A DNA stretch of 64,000 bases from Dyadobacter tibetensis Y620-1 (GTDB lineage: Bacteria; Bacteroidota; Bacteroidia; Cytophagales; Spirosomataceae), in assembly GCF_000566685.1 (NCBI RefSeq), contig NZ_AZQN01000002.1:733101-797100 (forward strand). Direction: 5' to 3'. Position 1 is the stretch's first letter. Every line of letters begins with the position of its first letter. The position numbers and the translations under genes are program-made. Shown one piece after another: positions 61,366 through 64,000 of this stretch. Under the pieces are notes generated by a model that saw only the letters and a list, made by a program, of their open reading frames with translations, ran no database searches and was not told the origin of the DNA.

Positions 61366-62151
61366 CTAACTTTTCATTTGTTCAATCTTTGTCAAATACT
61401 CCATTACTCTTAATTCAGTTCTGGCATGAAGTATTACCTTATCATCAAAAAGTGACTCCCTTAAGCTCCGATAAAGATGTACAGTATTTTTCAAGCTTTC
61501 CAGAAGTGATTGTCGTTCGTAGTTGGCTAGGGTGGTTTTCAAAATCATCAAGTCATTTTCATTTAGTTCCCTCTCTACTTTCCGAACACCCCGGGGCAAC
61601 TTTCCATTCTTTATATGTAAGAGTGGCCCAAGAACGACCATTCTTATAAATCCAAAAAAATCAAACGCTTCAAAATATTCTCCCCGTCCAATTTTAAGTA
61701 GGGTGTAATGTATCCAGGTCCAAAATCGATCTTCGATCCACTGAAAGTCGGGTAAAGGAAATTGATGATCAGAGTGCTCAAAAGCCAATTGCAATAGACC
61801 TTCACGATCGAGTAGAATATAAGGGGTCTCAATTCTCGGATTCAACTCCGAGAGCGTAAGAAACTTTATATCAACATGAAGCAATGGATCGTCATACAAA
61901 CAAATCAAAAGTCTGGGTTCACCTACATGTTCCCCTGTAAAGCAGGATAGAAGTGTACCAAACCGATTTGCCAAGTCTACCATCTTGGATTTATCATCTG
62001 AGATTTTTTCTTTGGTTACTAAAATCAAATCCAAATCAGAATATTCATCGATTTGGTTAGTCAACCAAGACCCCGCAGCCGCCAGTCCGAGGATACCTGG
62101 GTCATGAAGTAATTGTTGTTTAGCCTTATTTGCAAAATCATGTTGTATCAT
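61366..62151 (-). CDS. Nucleotidyltransferase-domain protein
   Basis: 261 residues with a polymerase-beta-like NT fold: GLAAAGSWLTNQIDEYSDLDLILV at about residues 22-45 gives the GS-x(10-12)-DxD metal site (Asp-Leu-Asp), and a third Asp is in LLHVDIKFL. The C-terminal helices (WIHYTLLKIGRGEYFEAFDFFGFIRM) match AadK/streptomycin-adenylyltransferase-like relatives. It may transfer a nucleotide to a small molecule. An antibiotic substrate cannot be claimed. Single gene. Confidence 0.82.
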   Translation of the reverse strand: MIQHDFANKAKQQLLHDPGILGLAAAGSWLTNQIDEYSDLDLILVTKEKISDDKSKMVDLANRFGTLLSCFTGEHVGEPRLLICLYDDPLLHVDIKFLTLSELNPRIETPYILLDREGLLQLAFEHSDHQFPLPDFQWIEDRFWTWIHYTLLKIGRGEYFEAFDFFGFIRMVVLGPLLHIKNGKLPRGVRKVERELNENDLMILKTTLANYERQSLLESLKNTVHLYRSLRESLFDDKVILHARTELRVMEYLTKIEQMKS

Positions 62152-62768
62152 GGATGTTTGGATTTGGTATTCAACATTTATTTGAATGTCAATAGCGGCC
62201 GATTAATTAAGACACCGAAATCTCCCATTATGCAAAACCAAAGTAAGTCTTTCTGTTCAACCTGCTGATAGAAAGCTTATAATCAGACTATTGGATCATA
62301 TATTTTGACACAAAAAAAGCCTCAAAAGAGAACTTTTTGGAGCCCATAATATAAAATCACTTCCCCAAGATATCTAACCGAAGCATAATAGATCTTAAAT
62401 TTAAAGAAAAGGTTGGAACAAAGAATTACTTATTTACTAACAACCTAACCCATAAATGTGAGTCTCATTTTTTTAAATAAAATTCCAATAAATCTGTGGA
62501 TACCCACTCTCCTCTCCAGATCAACTAATTCGAATCCAGCTACTTTACCCGTGGAGATATAATCAGAGACATGATGCGTATAGGTTTCTAGTAGGAAGAG
62601 ATTATAGATATTTACCTTTCAGCGGTGCATCCATTGTTTACCAGCCTTCTTTTCGAATCGTTAAATACAATCTAATATCCAGGTTAAATTGGCTCTTTTT
62701 TAAGTCTCCTGATTATCCACAAGATTTTAGTGTAGGTATTAAATAAACCTCCTAAGGTTGGAAAAGCA
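62152..62768. other. Gene-free stretch, ~620 bases
   Basis: A+T-rich spacer upstream of the nucleotidyltransferase start and downstream of the T9SS gene. No gene, RNA or repeat recognised. The promoter of the nucleotidyltransferase gene should lie at the left end. Confidence 0.55.
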
Positions 62769-62770
62769 AA

Positions 62771-62796
62771 GGCCGTCTCAAAAAATTGAGACGGCC
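62771..62796 (-). terminator. Terminator of the partial T9SS protein gene
   Basis: Perfect 11-bp stem GGCCGTCTCAA / TTGAGACGGCC with a 4-base loop. It is followed on the minus strand by a T-rich run (from AAAAGCAAA), 26 bases after the stop. Confidence 0.88.
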
Positions 62797-62822
62797 AGTT
62801 TAGAACTAAAAATTAATAAAGA

Positions 62823-64000
62823 TTAATGGACAATAACAAGATGTTGTGAACTTGATATTCCGTTTTTCAAAATTACTTTCAGAATATACTTTCCATTTTT
62901 TAAGTGACGAACATTGAGTCCATCCTTAGGGAATGAACCTGACTTATAAACAGGGCTTCCACCACTATTCAATATATATATTTCTTTCACATTCTCAGGG
63001 GAAATATTGATTCCTTGAACGTTATTAAGAAAAACTACATCCGACACTGGATTTGGATAAACTACAACTTTATTGTCAAAGGCTCCTTCGAACCTAATTG
63101 ATCTAATGAGGCTGTATGCAAAGGTCTCATCCAAATCAACCATTTTTAGCCTATAATAATTTTGGCCATTCAGGGGAGCCACATCCTTAAAGGAATAACG
63201 AAGCAATTCTTTGCTTTCGCCACCCGCCTTAAGAGTAGCTATTTTGTTCCACTCTTTAGCATCCAAACTACGCTGAATCTCGAACCTATCTGTATTCGTT
63301 TCTTCAGTAGTAGTCCAATCAAGATTGGTCGAATTGGCTTCGGTCGTTACTGTAAAACTTTTTAAAGTTACAGGCAAGGTTGAGACGACACATAAATCAG
63401 TGGGTGCACCTAATATCGAGCAAGAGCCATCGGAATCCTCAATAGTGCTTATATCATTCCCAATGGTAAGATTAGGTGAAGGGCGACCTGATCCCGAATT
63501 ATAATTAACAGCGTAAATATTATAATTACCAACACTCGCAGGAGCTGTCACGTTCGGAGTATCCCATACTGATATAATCTGGTCATTATTATCAGCTAGC
63601 ACATACTTTGTCACAAAATCTGATCCAGTGCTGTTTCCTGATGTCGTAAGAGGCACAGATTCTCCCGGTAGAACGCAACCGCTAGTTGAAAGCGTGGTGG
63701 TACCTGCTGTACCTTTAAATTGAGGTGTCTGCATAAAATTATTACCTAAAGAGGCACATCCCATACTTGAGGTAGCAGTGATAATATAAGAAGTTCCACT
63801 TACCGCATTTTCAATTGCCCCTGTTGCCGAAAACGTTAAACCTGAAGGGACTGAAGAATAAGTATAATTAGGATTGTAAAAGTTAATAATATGTTTCGAA
63901 TCCGATGTACAGGTTGCAGGGGCTATCACTCGTGCCGTTGGAGTCGGAGGAGTTGCATAGGTGGCCTGTTTCGTAAAAGTGGCAGAAGTTGCAGAACAAC
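62823..64000 (-). CDS. Secreted protein with T9SS sorting domain, N-terminal part outside the window
   Basis: The frame is open to the window edge (392 complete codons before the stop), so the gene starts beyond 64000; the GTG at 63929 is not the start. The visible part opens with Thr/Ala/Ser-rich sequence containing paired Cys (CSATSATFT..., ATCTSDSKH..., MGCASLGNN..., SGCVLPGES), like adhesin repeats. An Ig/FnIII-like domain (LPVTLKSFTVTTEANSTNLDWTTTEETNTDRFEIQRS) and a T9SS type A end (VVYPNPVSDVVFLNN...GKYILKVI) follow. The order of the last domains is the same as in the four-repeat protein at 13516-15975. It is probably a large surface adhesin. Confidence 0.85.
   Translation of the reverse strand, partial: CSATSATFTKQATYATPPTPTARVIAPATCTSDSKHIINFYNPNYTYSSVPSGLTFSATGAIENAVSGTSYIITATSSMGCASLGNNFMQTPQFKGTAGTTTLSTSGCVLPGESVPLTTSGNSTGSDFVTKYVLADNNDQIISVWDTPNVTAPASVGNYNIYAVNYNSGSGRPSPNLTIGNDISTIEDSDGSCSILGAPTDLCVVSTLPVTLKSFTVTTEANSTNLDWTTTEETNTDRFEIQRSLDAKEWNKIATLKAGGESKELLRYSFKDVAPLNGQNYYRLKMVDLDETFAYSLIRSIRFEGAFDNKVVVYPNPVSDVVFLNNVQGINISPENVKEIYILNSGGSPVYKSGSFPKDGLNVRHLKNGKYILKVILKNGISSSQHLVIVH

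Noticed and set aside
61366..62151. Nucleotidyltransferase as an aminoglycoside-resistance gene
   Set aside because: Only the general GS-DxD fold is visible; the substrate cannot be inferred.
1..64000. CRISPR arrays, tRNA, rRNA or an intact transposon
   Set aside because: None recognised on either strand by reading; no regularly spaced repeats, cloverleaf sequences or complete insertion sequences were found.

Overview
The window looks like chromosomal DNA of a member of the Bacteroidota, probably a Cytophagales/Spirosomataceae-type (Dyadobacter-like) organism. The support is three secreted proteins with type IX secretion (T9SS) C-terminal sorting domains, an ECF sigma / FecR / STN-domain signalling set, TAnnTTTG-like promoter boxes, DUF2911, DUF2807 and DUF4180 proteins, and many lipoproteins and exported hydrolases. 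The placement is an inference from gene content; no 16S rRNA, tRNA, CRISPR array or intact mobile element was seen.

Layout. 1-11 kb: end of phosphofructokinase, a YdcF-type membrane protein, an exported thioredoxin, an S9 peptidase, a D-2-hydroxyacid dehydrogenase, the galactose pair galK-galM, a TrpF-like protein without the catalytic Cys, and a three-gene PspC/LiaF-like envelope operon. 11-20 kb: GH1 beta-glucosidase, a large four-repeat T9SS protein, a reductase paired with an unknown protein carrying a DIDDTA motif, a NifU-like protein, and ribosomal proteins L27/L21. 20-29 kb: redoxin, SMP-30-like protein, undecaprenol/diacylglycerol kinase, a membrane protein plus winged-helix regulator, DUF2911, recG, an FGGY sugar kinase and an SGNH hydrolase. 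29.4-30.15 kb is a scar holding a decayed IS66 transposase and a decayed HicB antitoxin. 30-39.7 kb: glpD with a divergent DeoR regulator, kduI with a divergent LacI regulator, a LolC/E-type permease and glutamine-dependent NAD synthetase. 39.7-44.2 kb: ECF sigma, FecR anti-sigma and an STN-domain surface protein, with a nested inverted repeat in front of the sigma gene. 44-54 kb: VanX-like dipeptidase, ATP-grasp protein, M1 and M28 peptidases, SRAP protein, UbiA-like protein, GH43 and a methyltransferase.

The most interesting part is 54.8-58.9 kb, a compact RiPP (ribosomally made, modified peptide) operon. A 48-residue precursor matches the lasso-peptide leader consensus YxxPxLx3Gx5Tx exactly. 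It is followed one base later by a fused E1-like/YcaO protein and then, with a 1-base overlap, by an asparagine-synthetase-like protein in which the glutaminase Cys is replaced by Lys, as in lasso cyclases. No transglutaminase-like leader protease (B2) or exporter is visible. A lasso-type precursor and cyclase combined with a YcaO enzyme is not a standard RiPP architecture and may be an undescribed hybrid. The operon is by eye more A+T-rich than its left neighbours and is bordered by decayed genes: a 0.7-kb gene-free stretch on the left, and an XRE-like fragment and a truncated DUF4180 gene on the right.

59.3-64 kb: an ArsR-SRPBCC-DoxX-YdeI operon whose last gene is the truncated DUF4180, a nucleotidyltransferase, and the 3' part of another T9SS protein. 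Overall the gene set fits a saprophyte that degrades glycans and proteins: exported hydrolases, sugar kinases and local sugar regulators sit among housekeeping genes, with the RiPP operon as the accessory insertion.
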